NCBI RefSeq assembly: GCF_013456555.2
Contig: NZ_CP059154.1
Coordinates: forward strand, 558,001 to 622,000
Length of the DNA stretch: 64,000 nt
Origin: Natrinema zhouii
GTDB taxonomy: Archaea > Halobacteriota > Halobacteria > Halobacteriales > Natrialbaceae
Direction: 5' to 3'
Shown: piece by piece, positions 51,590 to 60,579 of the stretch
How the letters are laid out: each line of letters begins with the position of its first letter
Position numbering within the stretch: the first letter of the stretch is position 1
Translations under genes and position numbers: made by a program
The notes under the pieces: model-generated
What the model was told of the DNA's origin: nothing
What the model saw: the letters and a program-made list of their open reading frames with translations, nothing else
Databases searched by the model: none

Positions 51590-53875
51590 TTACGCGAGCG
51601 TCTCGCCGAGCGCCTCGAGTGCGGCCTCGCGGACCGCATCGCGTGCGCCGGGCAGGAACTCGACGTGACCGTCGCGGCCGCCGACGACGCTGACACCGCC
51701 GTTCGGTACTGCTTCGGCGATCGCATCGCCGAGATCGCGCACGTTCACGGGTTCGGTCGCGCGGACGTGCAGTTCGTCGTCGCCGACGCCCAGCGTGACG
51801 TACGGCGGATCGGCTCGATCGCGCTCGCTGCGGTGGAGCGCGTCCAGCAGCAGGATCGTCGTCGGGAAGTTGTATCGGTGCGTGAACGCGTCCGTGTCGA
51901 GCACGGAGACGGTCACACCGTCGAGCCCGCGAACCGTGAGGTTCTCGCGGGCCGTCTCGAGTTCGGTCTCGAGCTTGTCGCGGAACTGCTCGGAGACGTG
52001 GGCGGCCAGATCGCCGTCTCGAGGTCGCGCCGACTCGTCGTCGCCGAACAGCAGGTCGATCACGAGTTCGCGCTTGTCCTTGTAGGACTGGTAGTAGGCC
52101 TCGAGCGCGATGGCTTCGCGCCGTTCGGAGACGCCGGTCTCGTCGTAGCCGGCCTCGGTCGCGAGTTCGAGGTAGTCCTCGGGCGTGTTCTCCCAGTAGC
52201 TGACCGCGGGGAGGTGCTCGAGGTCGTCGCGAACGTCGTCGTTGACGTGTGCGGCGACATTGGTCGCCAGCGCGGTTGAGGTGACGTCGGTGACATCGGC
52301 ACCGGCCAGCGACGGCGCGACGGCGACATCGACGGCGTCGCCGACCTCGTCGTCCGCTCGGCTGTCGTCGATGACGACCGAGTCGGCGTCGTACAGCGAG
52401 AGCAGTTCGTAGCCATCGGTGGACTCGATCGTCGAGCCGGCGTCGACCAGAACGACGAGCGGGAGTTGCTCGCCGTGACGGTCACGAGCCTCGAGCATCG
52501 AGGTGACGTCGCTCGTCGCGGCGTCCATGTCGTAGACGCGGCCGTCGAGCGGACGGCGCTCGAAGTAGTGGTACTCCGCGTCCTCGCGGGTGTGTTTCTC
52601 GCGGATCAGCGGGAGGACGGCGCGCTCGATGGCGGCACCGGCGACGTAGCCGTCGGCGGTCGCGCCGTGGCGAACGACGACCGGTCGCGCCTCCATGACG
52701 GCGCGGCGAATCGCGGTCGCCGCGTCGGCGACCTCGTCTTCGACGGCCGCTACTGCCTCGTGATCGGCCAGCAGCGCGACATCGGCTGGACGCGCCTCGC
52801 GTTCGATCGCGCTCTCGAGGCGGTCGACGATGGTCTGTTCGTCCTCACCCTCGAGAATATCGAGGGATTCGGTCTCGACCTGCAGGTCGCCGTGGTGACG
52901 TTCGACCTCGCCTTCCAGCGCGACGACGTCCTCGAGTTCGACGTCCGGGTAGGCGCGAACGCCGGCCTCCTCGAACGCCGCACACTCGACGGTTCCCGTC
53001 TCGTCGCGCAGTTCGAAGACCGTCGGACCGCTGGTCTGGCGAACGCCGGTGATCTCGCCCTCGAGGCGGACAACGCTGCCGACCTTGTTCTCGATCGACT
53101 CGATGGTCGTTCGCTTGAGCGCTGGCTCCGACTCGGACTCGGGTTCGGCGTCGGCCGCGTCGTCGGTCGCCGGCGTCGATGCGGCGGCGGACTCCGTCGC
53201 GACGGAACCGCCGCTCGTGACGGTGCCGGCCGCTTCCGCGGCCGCGGGTTGCCCGTCGTCGACTGACTCCGTCTCGGGTTCCGATTCGGGCTCGGTGTCC
53301 TCGGGGGCCGCCTGCAACTCGCCCGCCTTCGCCGCTCGGTCGTCGGTGAGCTCCTGGTCGCTCCCGTCGCTCGTCGCGGCGGGCGACTCGTCAGGCGTCT
53401 CGGTGGACGACTCCGACTCGTCGGTCGTCTCGGTCGTCGTCTCAGCGGACGACTCATTGGCGTCAGCGGACGCCCCGTCGGCGTCGTCCTCGAGCTCCTC
53501 GGGACGGTATTCGTCGTCAGCAGTTTCGATCAGTTTGCCGCGGAACTCGCGTTCGCGCTGGCGGATCGACCAGCCGAGGTCGACGTTGCCGTTGTCTCGA
53601 ACGTCGAGCACCTGGACGAAGACATCGTCCCCTGGTTCCCAGTCGAGACTTTCGAGTCGTTGGTCGAGTTCGCTTCTATGCAACAGGCCGGTGACGTGGT
53701 CTCCGATGTCGACGAAGACACCGAAGTCGGCGTAGCCGTCGACGGTTCCCCGATAGTAGCGATCGGGGGTGAGCTGTGAGGCGGTCGTGCCGCGAAATTC
53801 GAAAACAGCATCCTCCTCGTGGCTCTGACAGATCTCGCCGTCAACGGGTGTGCCGCAGATGATACAGTTACCCAT
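51590..53875 (-). CDS. RecJ-like DHH-superfamily protein with S1 and OB domains
   Basis: The 761-residue protein fits the archaeal RecJ-like group with an N-terminal zinc finger (COG1107). It has C-x2-C...C-x2-H (Cys4, Cys7, Cys16, His19) and an S1 RNA-binding domain at about 38-105. A long acidic low-complexity linker (about 115-255) and an OB domain (about 262-340) follow, then the DHH domain from about 395. The DHH motifs are altered: RHGATADGY (402-410) instead of H-x-D-A-D-G, DAG at 478-480, and VIDDSRAD (501-508) instead of the DHH sequence. Nuclease activity is doubtful. It could be a nucleic-acid binding factor in DNA repair or replication. Confidence 0.83.
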   Translation of the reverse strand: MGNCIICGTPVDGEICQSHEEDAVFEFRGTTASQLTPDRYYRGTVDGYADFGVFVDIGDHVTGLLHRSELDQRLESLDWEPGDDVFVQVLDVRDNGNVDLGWSIRQREREFRGKLIETADDEYRPEELEDDADGASADANESSAETTTETTDESESSTETPDESPAATSDGSDQELTDDRAAKAGELQAAPEDTEPESEPETESVDDGQPAAAEAAGTVTSGGSVATESAAASTPATDDAADAEPESESEPALKRTTIESIENKVGSVVRLEGEITGVRQTSGPTVFELRDETGTVECAAFEEAGVRAYPDVELEDVVALEGEVERHHGDLQVETESLDILEGEDEQTIVDRLESAIEREARPADVALLADHEAVAAVEDEVADAATAIRRAVMEARPVVVRHGATADGYVAGAAIERAVLPLIREKHTREDAEYHYFERRPLDGRVYDMDAATSDVTSMLEARDRHGEQLPLVVLVDAGSTIESTDGYELLSLYDADSVVIDDSRADDEVGDAVDVAVAPSLAGADVTDVTSTALATNVAAHVNDDVRDDLEHLPAVSYWENTPEDYLELATEAGYDETGVSERREAIALEAYYQSYKDKRELVIDLLFGDDESARPRDGDLAAHVSEQFRDKLETELETARENLTVRGLDGVTVSVLDTDAFTHRYNFPTTILLLDALHRSERDRADPPYVTLGVGDDELHVRATEPVNVRDLGDAIAEAVPNGGVSVVGGRDGHVEFLPGARDAVREAALEALGETLA

Positions 53876-53965
53876 CTACTCGAACCAAGCAGTTTCGCCC
53901 TAAAACGGTTGTCGGAATGCGTTCGCGAGACGAGTCGCGATCGTGATCGGGATATCGGGCCGCCG

Positions 53966-54229
53966 TCAGTCGAAAACCGGCGAATCCTCCTCGAGCGCCT
54001 CGATATCGTCGACGATTTTCCGAACGTCCTCCGGGAACAGCGAGACCTGAATCTCGTTGTCGTCCTCGTCCTCGAAGACGAGTTTGACGCGCTTGTCGCC
54101 GAACTCCCTCGCTTCAGCGGAGTCGACGTCGAATAGTTTGACCGTCGCCGCCTTGTTGTTCGGACCGACGTTCTTGATCGCGCCGTCGTTCAGCTCTACC
54201 ATGAACTCCTCGAGCGTGAGTGCGAGCAT
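53966..54229 (-). CDS. small acidic protein, function unknown
   Basis: The 87-residue protein starts at MLALTLEEFMVELND. A minus-strand tttttta tract (about 54250-54258) lies 25 bases ahead and fits a leaderless transcript, which favours this start over MVELNDGA nine codons later. The sequence has a beta-alpha core with VKLVFEDEDDNEIQVSLFPED and ends VDDIEALEEDSPVF. It follows the RecJ-like gene upstream at 90 bases on the same strand. I do not recognise the family. Confidence 0.65.
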   Translation of the reverse strand: MLALTLEEFMVELNDGAIKNVGPNNKAATVKLFDVDSAEAREFGDKRVKLVFEDEDDNEIQVSLFPEDVRKIVDDIEALEEDSPVFD

Positions 54230-54672
54230 AGCTCGAGTACGGGCCAGGGGTAAAAAACGACACGGCATTGCCGGTCACGACGTGCTGACAGCGAGCCGGC
54301 GTTGTCGTCCGTCGTGATAGGTCGCCGACCAGTGGTCTCAAACCGCCTGGAAATCGCAGCAGGGTCGTCGACCGCAACGGACGGGCAATCGACCGGACCG
54401 CGATCCCAGACCGCATGCGTGGTGTGTCAATTCGCGTGCGGCCTTCAATCGTTGCGATAGAGCCCGTATAAGGGTTGGTGATCGTATACGTCTCTTGCAG
54501 GCCGTCGAACGGTCATTGACGTTCGACCCACCGAAGCGGGACACCCGATCCGCCGAGGTACCGACTCCCGAAACGGGACCCGATTCACCGGACGCGGACC
54601 GAGTCGCGGCGAACGACGGATCGTTCGCCTCGGCCACTTTTAAGTCGCCATCGCACGAACGCCTCGAGTGGT
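54230..54672. other. divergent spacer with promoters and no gene
   Basis: Both flanking genes have TATA-like elements here: the minus-strand tttttta and the plus-strand cttttaag (54637-54644) about 30 bases before the ATG at 54673. A further TATA-like cgtataagg near 54465 has no gene behind it. Open frames across the stretch lack acidic coding character. Confidence 0.45.
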
Positions 54673-55401
54673 ATGGAACTTACCTGGCACGGCCACTCGA
54701 CGTGGTACGTCACCGTTGGGGAAACGACGCTACTGATCGACCCGTTCTTCGACAACCCGAAGACGGACCTCGAGCCGGCCGACGTCGACACGCCGGAGTA
54801 CGTGCTGTTGACCCACGGCCACGCGGACCACATCGCCCACGCGGGCGAGTTCTCGGACGCGACGCTGGTCGCGACGCCGGAACTGACCGCCTACTGCCAG
54901 GAGGAGTTCGGCTTCGAGGACGCCGTCGGCGGGATGGGAATGAACCTCGGCGGCACCGTCGAGTGCGGCGACGCGTACGTCACGATGGTTCGCGCCGACC
55001 ACACGAACGGGATCATGACCGAGAACGACGCGAGCGGTGGGATGCCCGCCGGCTTCGTCGTCTCGGATACGAAGCCGACACAGGTCAGCGACGAAGAGTC
55101 GACGGCGTTCTATCACGCCGGCGATACCAGCCTGATGAGCGAGATGCGGGAGGTCGTCGGCCCGTATCTCGAGCCCGATGCCGCCGCGGTGCCGATCGGT
55201 GATCACTTCACGATGGGGCCGTGGCAGGCCGCCGTCGCCGTCGACTGGCTCGACGTCGACCACGCGTTCCCGCAACACTACGACACCTTCCCGCCGATCG
55301 AGCAGGACCCTGAGGACTTCGCCAGGGAAGTTAAAGCGACGGGTAGCGATACGGAAGTCCACGCCCTTGAGGCCGACGAGCCGTTCGAACTCGAGCCCTG
55401 A
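54673..55401 (+). CDS. UPF0173 family metal-dependent hydrolase
   Basis: This is an MBL-fold protein of 242 residues and matches UPF0173: [42 protein letters not shown] (H-x-H-x-D-H), [29 protein letters not shown] and [16 protein letters not shown], in that order. Homologues are cytosolic hydrolases of unknown substrate. It begins behind a TATA-like cttttaag and is probably leaderless. Confidence 0.9.
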   Translation: MELTWHGHSTWYVTVGETTLLIDPFFDNPKTDLEPADVDTPEYVLLTHGHADHIAHAGEFSDATLVATPELTAYCQEEFGFEDAVGGMGMNLGGTVECGDAYVTMVRADHTNGIMTENDASGGMPAGFVVSDTKPTQVSDEESTAFYHAGDTSLMSEMREVVGPYLEPDAAAVPIGDHFTMGPWQAAVAVDWLDVDHAFPQHYDTFPPIEQDPEDFAREVKATGSDTEVHALEADEPFELEP

Positions 55402-55566
55402 TCGCGACTGTCAACCGTTGCCGCTTTTCGGTAGCGATCACCGCTATTTCTGTCGACTGCTCGCCGTCAGTTCCGTCAGCTGTCCGCCGCGATTTCGTCA
55501 ACCGACCGGATCGTCGCGCTCGCGAGAACAATATTTACAGCGCCGCCCGTGGACGACTCGACTGCC

Positions 55567-55962
55567 ATGGCGAAAGAAGTCACCACCGTCTCCGAGGAAG
55601 GGTACAGCGCGACGAACGAGATCCGCGACTTCGAGACCACGATCGACGCGAACGGCGAGGAGGCTCCCGACACGCTCGAGACCGTGCTCGCGGCCTACGG
55701 CTCGTGTTACGTCCCGGCGCTGCGCGTCGGCGGCCAACAGCGCGGGGCCGACGACCTCGGACGGATCGAGATCGAGACCAGCGGCGAACTCAACGACGAC
55801 GACAAACTCGAGTCGGTCCAGTTCGATATCAGCGTCGAGGCCGACGTCGACGACGACACCGGCGAGGAGATCATCGAACGCGCCTTCGAACTCTGCAAGG
55901 TCCACGACGCGCTGAAGGAGAGTCTGCACGCCGACACGAGCTTCGAGGGGAACGCGTTCTGA
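55567..55962 (+). CDS. OsmC-family peroxiredoxin-like protein
   Basis: The 131-residue protein starts at MAKEVTTV; a TATA-like caatatttac (55530-55539) fits this ATG rather than one six codons upstream. The two active cysteines of OsmC proteins are in AAYGSCYVPALRVGG and FELCKVHDAL, spaced as expected. The family reduces organic hydroperoxides or binds thiols in the cytosol. It stands alone. Confidence 0.88.
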   Translation: MAKEVTTVSEEGYSATNEIRDFETTIDANGEEAPDTLETVLAAYGSCYVPALRVGGQQRGADDLGRIEIETSGELNDDDKLESVQFDISVEADVDDDTGEEIIERAFELCKVHDALKESLHADTSFEGNAF

Positions 55963-56162
55963 GAGCAGCCTGAAGCCCTCGATCCACAACACTCGTCGCA
56001 CGCGTTCCACGTTTCGAGGGAGGTGGACCGTCGCTCGAGGGCTCCAAGATGAGTGCTCACTCGATCGCCGGTCGCCGGTCGCTCGAGTTCGAACAGCCGG
56101 CCATCGCGACCGACCTGCCGTCGGTTGATGGTGCTGCCGCTCCTACTGCATGGTGAAACGAC

Positions 56163-56444
56163 ATGCCTGAAACCTACACTACGGTCCTCGATCGGATCGT
56201 CGACGGGACGACGGCAGTACTCCTGCTCGAGGCCGACGAGACCGTCGTCGACGAACTCACAGTCGCCGTCGAGGAACTGCCCGATGACGGCCGGCACGAG
56301 GGTGCCGTCTTCGACGCGACTGTCGACCGAGACGCGGGGGAGTTACTCGAGGCGACCTACCGCGAGGAGGTCGAACGAGACCGGCGGGAATCGGTACGGA
56401 AACGATTCGATCGACTCTCCGAGCGATTGTCCGACGAGGAATGA
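56163..56444 (+). CDS. DUF3006 domain protein
   Basis: The 93-residue protein reads VLDRIVDGTTAVLLLEADETVVDELTVAVEELP and then GAVFDATV followed by a charged helix, which is the DUF3006 pattern. Elsewhere DUF3006 genes often lie next to ComEC-like or MBL proteins; here the next gene is a carbonic anhydrase. It has no export signal. Function is unknown. Confidence 0.78.
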   Translation: MPETYTTVLDRIVDGTTAVLLLEADETVVDELTVAVEELPDDGRHEGAVFDATVDRDAGELLEATYREEVERDRRESVRKRFDRLSERLSDEE

Positions 56445-56853
56445 GAGCGGCGGGGAGTGGCTGTCGGGTACGAAAGGGGATACCGAACTGTGGGTGGTTC
56501 GGGGGGATGACATGGCGTCACGACGCGATCCAAACGGATAGTTCCGTGTCGCCACGTCTCGGGTTTCACGGACGCCGTATTAGCCATGATGCCAACGTGT
56601 ATTGGTATCGTGACGAAATTCCGTTCCACCAACAGGATAGAGACTGGAACCGAACAAGGAGGGACGTTACTGTCGGTGAGCCGATTCAACCGTTCAACCA
56701 TCTGTGGCCGATCACCCGTAGCCCGTCCGCACGATCGACCACTAACACAACGAAGGCTGCCGCCACACAGCCTCCGCGGTTCGCACAGCCTGCAACGGGC
56801 GTCGCGTCGGACCCGATGGTCACCTTCAAGACCGTTCTCGAGACAGAACGGGT
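56445..56853. other. spacer without a recognised gene
   Basis: No frame here has haloarchaeal coding character. An AAGGAGG motif near 56656-56662 precedes a GTG by 13 bases, but the resulting frame is Arg/Ser-rich. I see no clear TATA box for the carbonic anhydrase gene that follows. Confidence 0.35.
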
Positions 56854-57357
56854 ATGCTCAGATCGTTCGACGGCACGGAACCGCAGGTCGCCGACTCCGC
56901 GTACGTTGACGAGGCCGCAGTCGTCATCGGCGACGTCATCATCGAGGACGAGGCCAGCGTCTGGCCGAACACCACGCTCCGCGGCGATCACGGCACGATC
57001 GTCGTCGGCGAAGGGGCCAACGTCCAGGACAACGCCGTTCTCCACGAGACGGCCGAACTCGAGCCCCACTCGACCGTCGGTCACAGCGCAATCGTCCACG
57101 ACGCGACTGTCGCCGAACGCGCGCTGGTCGGGATGAATGCGGTCGTCCTCGACGGCGCCCACGTCGGTGAGGGAGCGGTCGTCGCCGCCGGCAGCGTCGT
57201 CACGGAGGGCACCGAGATCCCGCCGTCGACGCTCGTCGCCGGTGCGCCCGCGGAACCGAAAACCGAGATCGACGATCCGGGCCTCGAGGCGACGGCCGAT
57301 CGATACGTCGAACTCGCGAAAGAACACGCGGAGACGTCCGAACGACTCGACGACTGA
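56854..57357 (+). CDS. gamma-carbonic anhydrase-like protein
   Basis: The 167-residue protein is a left-handed beta-helix with hexapeptide repeats. The zinc ligands of the gamma class are in place: LRGDHGTIVVGEGANVQDNAVLHE, VGHSAIVH (three His in all). The Arg and Asp of LRGD complete the pattern. Members either interconvert CO2 and bicarbonate or act as carrier-like proteins. The product is probably a cytosolic trimer. Homologues are common in archaea. Confidence 0.88.
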   Translation: MLRSFDGTEPQVADSAYVDEAAVVIGDVIIEDEASVWPNTTLRGDHGTIVVGEGANVQDNAVLHETAELEPHSTVGHSAIVHDATVAERALVGMNAVVLDGAHVGEGAVVAAGSVVTEGTEIPPSTLVAGAPAEPKTEIDDPGLEATADRYVELAKEHAETSERLDD

Positions 57358-57367
57358 GGCAGTCGGC

Positions 57368-58423
57368 TTAGCTGAATTGACCGCTACTCTCGTCGTCAGC
57401 GCCCGAGCCGTAGACGACCTCCCGAACGTCGTCGACGCCCGCACGCCGGACCACGGCCCGGACCGGCTCCCGCGCGCCGGCGAGGTTGTCCGAGTCGCCG
57501 TCGAGAACCAGCAGCCGAGCCTCTCGGCGGGGTTCGAGCAGGCCATAGTCGAGGCCGGCGATCTCGGCACCGTTGATCGTAGCCATTCGGAGGATCTCGT
57601 CGGCCGGTAGCTCGGAGAGCTTGGCGAGGAACTCCATCTCGCGGAACATCGACGGCGAGTTGAGCATCACGTTGTCCGTCCCGAGCGCGAGCGTCGTCCG
57701 CTCGTTCAGGTCCGCGTAGGGCGACAGTCCGACATCGGTGACGAGGTTCGAACGGGGACAGACGACGATCGGAATCTCGCTGTCCGCGACCCGGTCCAGA
57801 TGGACCGGCTTCGGGTGAACCATGTGGACCAGAAAGTCCGGCTCGAGGTCCAGCGCCGGGTTGATGTCGCTCTCGTCGACCTCGCCGGCGTGGATCCCGA
57901 AGGGCTTGCCCGCCTCCCGGGTCGCCGTCCGTTCCCGGTCGAAGCTGTCGTCGTTCGCCCCGCTCGCGCCGAAGCCGTCGCCTGCGCGCATCGCATCGAC
58001 GGAGCCGCGCGCGAACGAGAGCGCGTCGATCTCGCGGCCGTCCGCGGCCGCCTCGAGCATCCGAACGCCCTCGACGCCGCCCTCGCGGAAGTCCAGACAG
58101 GCCGCCGTCCCGGCCCGTTGCATGAACCCCAGCGACCGCTCCATCGCGCTCACGAGCTCGTCGCGGGAGGCCGCCCGGAGCAGCCGGTGTTTCAGCCCGT
58201 CCGGCGGGGCGACGAGTTCCTCGAGCGAGAGGCCGCCGCCGGCCTCCTTGGCGATCGAATCGCCAATGTGGGTGTGGGCGTTGACGAACGCTGGGAGGAT
58301 GATATCGTCGCTTTCGACCGCCGTTTCCTCGATGGCCTCGATGCGGCCGTCGTCGTCGATGACCACCCGTCCCTCGACGGGGTCGAACTCGCGGCCGCGG
58401 AGAATCGTTCCCGTTCGTTCCAT
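57368..58423 (-). CDS. amidohydrolase family protein
   Basis: The 351-residue protein has a TIM-barrel amidohydrolase core. The metal ligands are in AFVNAHTHIGD, FGIHAGEVDES, FLVHMVHPKPVHL and LALGTDNVMLNSP (Asp). It is close in pattern to the chlorohydrolase/guanine-deaminase branch (TRZ/ATZ). It probably deaminates a purine- or pyrimidine-like compound; the substrate is not known. It is convergent with the carbonic anhydrase gene, ten bases between the stops. Confidence 0.85.
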   Translation of the reverse strand: MERTGTILRGREFDPVEGRVVIDDDGRIEAIEETAVESDDIILPAFVNAHTHIGDSIAKEAGGGLSLEELVAPPDGLKHRLLRAASRDELVSAMERSLGFMQRAGTAACLDFREGGVEGVRMLEAAADGREIDALSFARGSVDAMRAGDGFGASGANDDSFDRERTATREAGKPFGIHAGEVDESDINPALDLEPDFLVHMVHPKPVHLDRVADSEIPIVVCPRSNLVTDVGLSPYADLNERTTLALGTDNVMLNSPSMFREMEFLAKLSELPADEILRMATINGAEIAGLDYGLLEPRREARLLVLDGDSDNLAGAREPVRAVVRRAGVDDVREVVYGSGADDESSGQFS

Positions 58424-58484
58424 ACGAGTCAGTTCGCGGCCAGTGCCTTCAACGGCAACGGTTTCGTGGAGCGGGAGTCGAAAA

Positions 58485-58694
58485 TCAGGTTGACTCGTCG
58501 TCGATCTCGAGGGGTTCGAACAACACGGCGATCAGGCCTGACAGGGCGAGCAGGAGCAGTCCGACGACCGGGCCAGAGACTGATCGGTCGACGGCTTCGA
58601 TTCCGATAAAACCGCTCGCCCAGCCGACCAGTGCGACGGCGATCACAGTCGCTGCAACGAGCAGTGTCAGGATCCTGAAGACAAATTTACTCAT
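58485..58694 (-). CDS. small two-helix membrane protein
   Basis: The 69-residue protein starts at MSKFVFRIL; a GTG one codon earlier is possible. Two helices, LTLLVAATVIAVALVGWASGF and VVGLLLLALSGLIAVLF, are joined by a short polar turn, and the end is acidic. A minus-strand gcttatccc about 30 bases ahead is a plausible TATA element. The gene is 61 bases from the amidohydrolase, on the same strand. Function is unknown. Confidence 0.55.
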   Translation of the reverse strand: MSKFVFRILTLLVAATVIAVALVGWASGFIGIEAVDRSVSGPVVGLLLLALSGLIAVLFEPLEIDDEST

Positions 58695-58879
58695 CACGTA
58701 GTTCTCGTCATCGACAGGGGATAAGCCGCGAGCCTGAATTGGCTACCCCGATCCGCCCACGCTCGAGCGGTCGGCAGCTACCGAAGTGGCCCGCCTCATA
58801 CGGTCTGCTGTAACGATTTCTCGGCGCTAATCGCAGGGTAGTTCGCGGTTGCGCCGGAACTGACTGACAGTAGGCTGCC

Positions 58880-60112
58880 TCAATCGACGAACTGATCCAG
58901 CGTCGCATCCATTCCGTTCCGGACTTCGCTGACCAGCGCGCCGTCGATGTCCAGCCCGAGGACGTCGACGGCGACCCTGCCGACGCGATCGCGGAGCTCC
59001 GGCGGCGAGTAGATCCCGAGTCGCCACTGGGAGTACTGGGCCGCCCGCAGCGCCTCGACCAGCGGCGACTGCTGTCCTAGCTGACGGATCTCACCGTTGA
59101 CCATCACGCGCGTCGTCGACTCCGTCATCGAGGGACGACTCGGGACGTCGAGAATGACGTGTGCCGGATCGAGATCCGCCCGATCGGCTATCTCGCGTTC
59201 GAACTCTCGAATCGTCTCGTGGTCAGCCTCGATGATCCCGCCCGGGACGTCGTCGATCTCGGCCCACACCGCCCGCTTGAACAGGTCGCGCTGATCCAGC
59301 CGCCGGGAGAACTCACCGGTCGCCTCGCACGAGCGCAGTGCGGCGATCAGGTCGTGATCGTCCATCCGCTGGAGCGTCTCGGCGTCGACGTCAGTCGCGG
59401 GTGCGTCCAGCAGCCGTTCGCCGGCCCGCCGAAGCATCGCCTTGCTGATCCGGGCGACGCTGTGGCTGTAGACGGTCGGGTTCATCAGCGCCCGAGCTAC
59501 CAGCAGGCTCTCGGCGGTCTGGACGTTCCCCTCGGCGAGGACGAGTTCGCCGTCCGCAAAGGTCAACTCCCGAACGAGGCGGCCGTGATCGATCGTCCCG
59601 TAGGGCACCCCCGTGTGGTGGGCGTCCCGCACCAGGTAATCCATCCGATCGACGTCGAGTTCGCCCGAAACCAGCTGGCCGAACCGGCCCTCGCCGGCGA
59701 CCAGGTCCGCGACTCTGGCCGGCTCGAGATCGTGCGCTCGTAACACCTCGCCGACTGCCCCCTCCGAAAGCAGTTCGTGAACGTCGTCGTGGTATCGGCC
59801 CGTCCGGCGGTGGGTCAGCGCCTCGAGGTTGTGGCTGAAGGGACTGTGACCCACGTCGTGGAGCAGGGCCGCGGCGTGGATTCGCTCGGCTTGCTGCCCG
59901 TCGACGTTGAGTTGCTCGAGCGCTTCGCAAGCGAGATGGTAGACGCCGAGGCTGTGTTCGAAGCGAGTGTGATTGGCCGACGGATAGACCAGCGAAACGG
60001 TCCCGAGCTGGCTGATGTTCCGGAGTCGCTGCACCGCGGGCGTATCGAGCAGGTCGCGAGCGACGCCGTCGATCTGAATGTGATCGTGGACGCTGTCCTT
60101 GATGACCTTCAT
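58880..60112 (-). CDS. HD-domain phosphohydrolase (SAMHD1/dNTPase-like)
   Basis: The 410-residue protein opens with KVIKDSVHDHIQIDGVARDLLDTPAVQRLRNISQLG and has the HD metal site in TRFEHSLGVYHLA and AALLHDVGHSPFSHNLE; the last Asp is in VSGELDVDRMDYLVRDAHHTG. This is the pattern of dNTP triphosphohydrolases and SAMHD1-type enzymes. It may control nucleotide pools or act in antiviral defence; no defence genes are near it. A TATA-like gtttttgta lies about 27 bases before the ATG. Confidence 0.9.
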   Translation of the reverse strand: MKVIKDSVHDHIQIDGVARDLLDTPAVQRLRNISQLGTVSLVYPSANHTRFEHSLGVYHLACEALEQLNVDGQQAERIHAAALLHDVGHSPFSHNLEALTHRRTGRYHDDVHELLSEGAVGEVLRAHDLEPARVADLVAGEGRFGQLVSGELDVDRMDYLVRDAHHTGVPYGTIDHGRLVRELTFADGELVLAEGNVQTAESLLVARALMNPTVYSHSVARISKAMLRRAGERLLDAPATDVDAETLQRMDDHDLIAALRSCEATGEFSRRLDQRDLFKRAVWAEIDDVPGGIIEADHETIREFEREIADRADLDPAHVILDVPSRPSMTESTTRVMVNGEIRQLGQQSPLVEALRAAQYSQWRLGIYSPPELRDRVGRVAVDVLGLDIDGALVSEVRNGMDATLDQFVD

Positions 60113-60223
60113 TAGTTGCTATTGGGCGGGTTCGTACAAAAACGGTCGTCCGAGTGACGGCTCTCGAGTTGCGTATCCCGGCTCAAATACTACCGGTGTG
60201 GCGGTACTACGTTTGAGCGAATA

Positions 60224-60472
60224 ATGACTGACCTGACGATTCCCCCCGACGCCGACACGGACCGGATCAAAGCGCTCGTTCAGGATCACGTCGAGATCGG
60301 CGATACCGTCGAGGTTCGCAGCGAAGAGCGAACGGAAGACCACCAGACGGCCGTCACCGGAGAGGTAACGGGCATCGAGCCGGGGCACCTCGAGATCGAC
60401 GGCCAATCACTCAACAACGGCAGCGTTCGGTACGACGAGATTCACACGGTGTCCACAATCGAGTCGACGTAG
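60224..60472 (+). CDS. small acidic protein, function unknown
   Basis: The 82-residue protein reads as a single beta-barrel-like domain: VEIGDTVEVRSEERT, TAVTGEVTGIEPGHLEIDGQ and SVRYDEIHTV. The layout resembles small Sm- or SH3-like domains, but I cannot name it. It is divergent from the HD gene, and both have TATA-like elements in the 111-base spacer. Confidence 0.6.
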   Translation: MTDLTIPPDADTDRIKALVQDHVEIGDTVEVRSEERTEDHQTAVTGEVTGIEPGHLEIDGQSLNNGSVRYDEIHTVSTIEST

Positions 60473-60579
60473 GCGAGCGCGTCGGATCCGATCGGTCTCG
60501 AGCGCGTAGCCAAATCGGGCTCAAGCGCGCGTAGTCGAATCGCGCTCGACCAGCGATGTGCGCTCCGCCCGCAGCACGC

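Noticed and set aside
54495-55202. Plus-strand frame running from the spacer into the UPF0173 gene
   Set aside because: It becomes an out-of-phase reading of the MBL gene, and the promoter of that gene lies inside it.
56586-56909. 107-codon frame before the carbonic anhydrase gene
   Set aside because: It is Arg/Ser-rich, overlaps the real start in another phase, and no motif is present.
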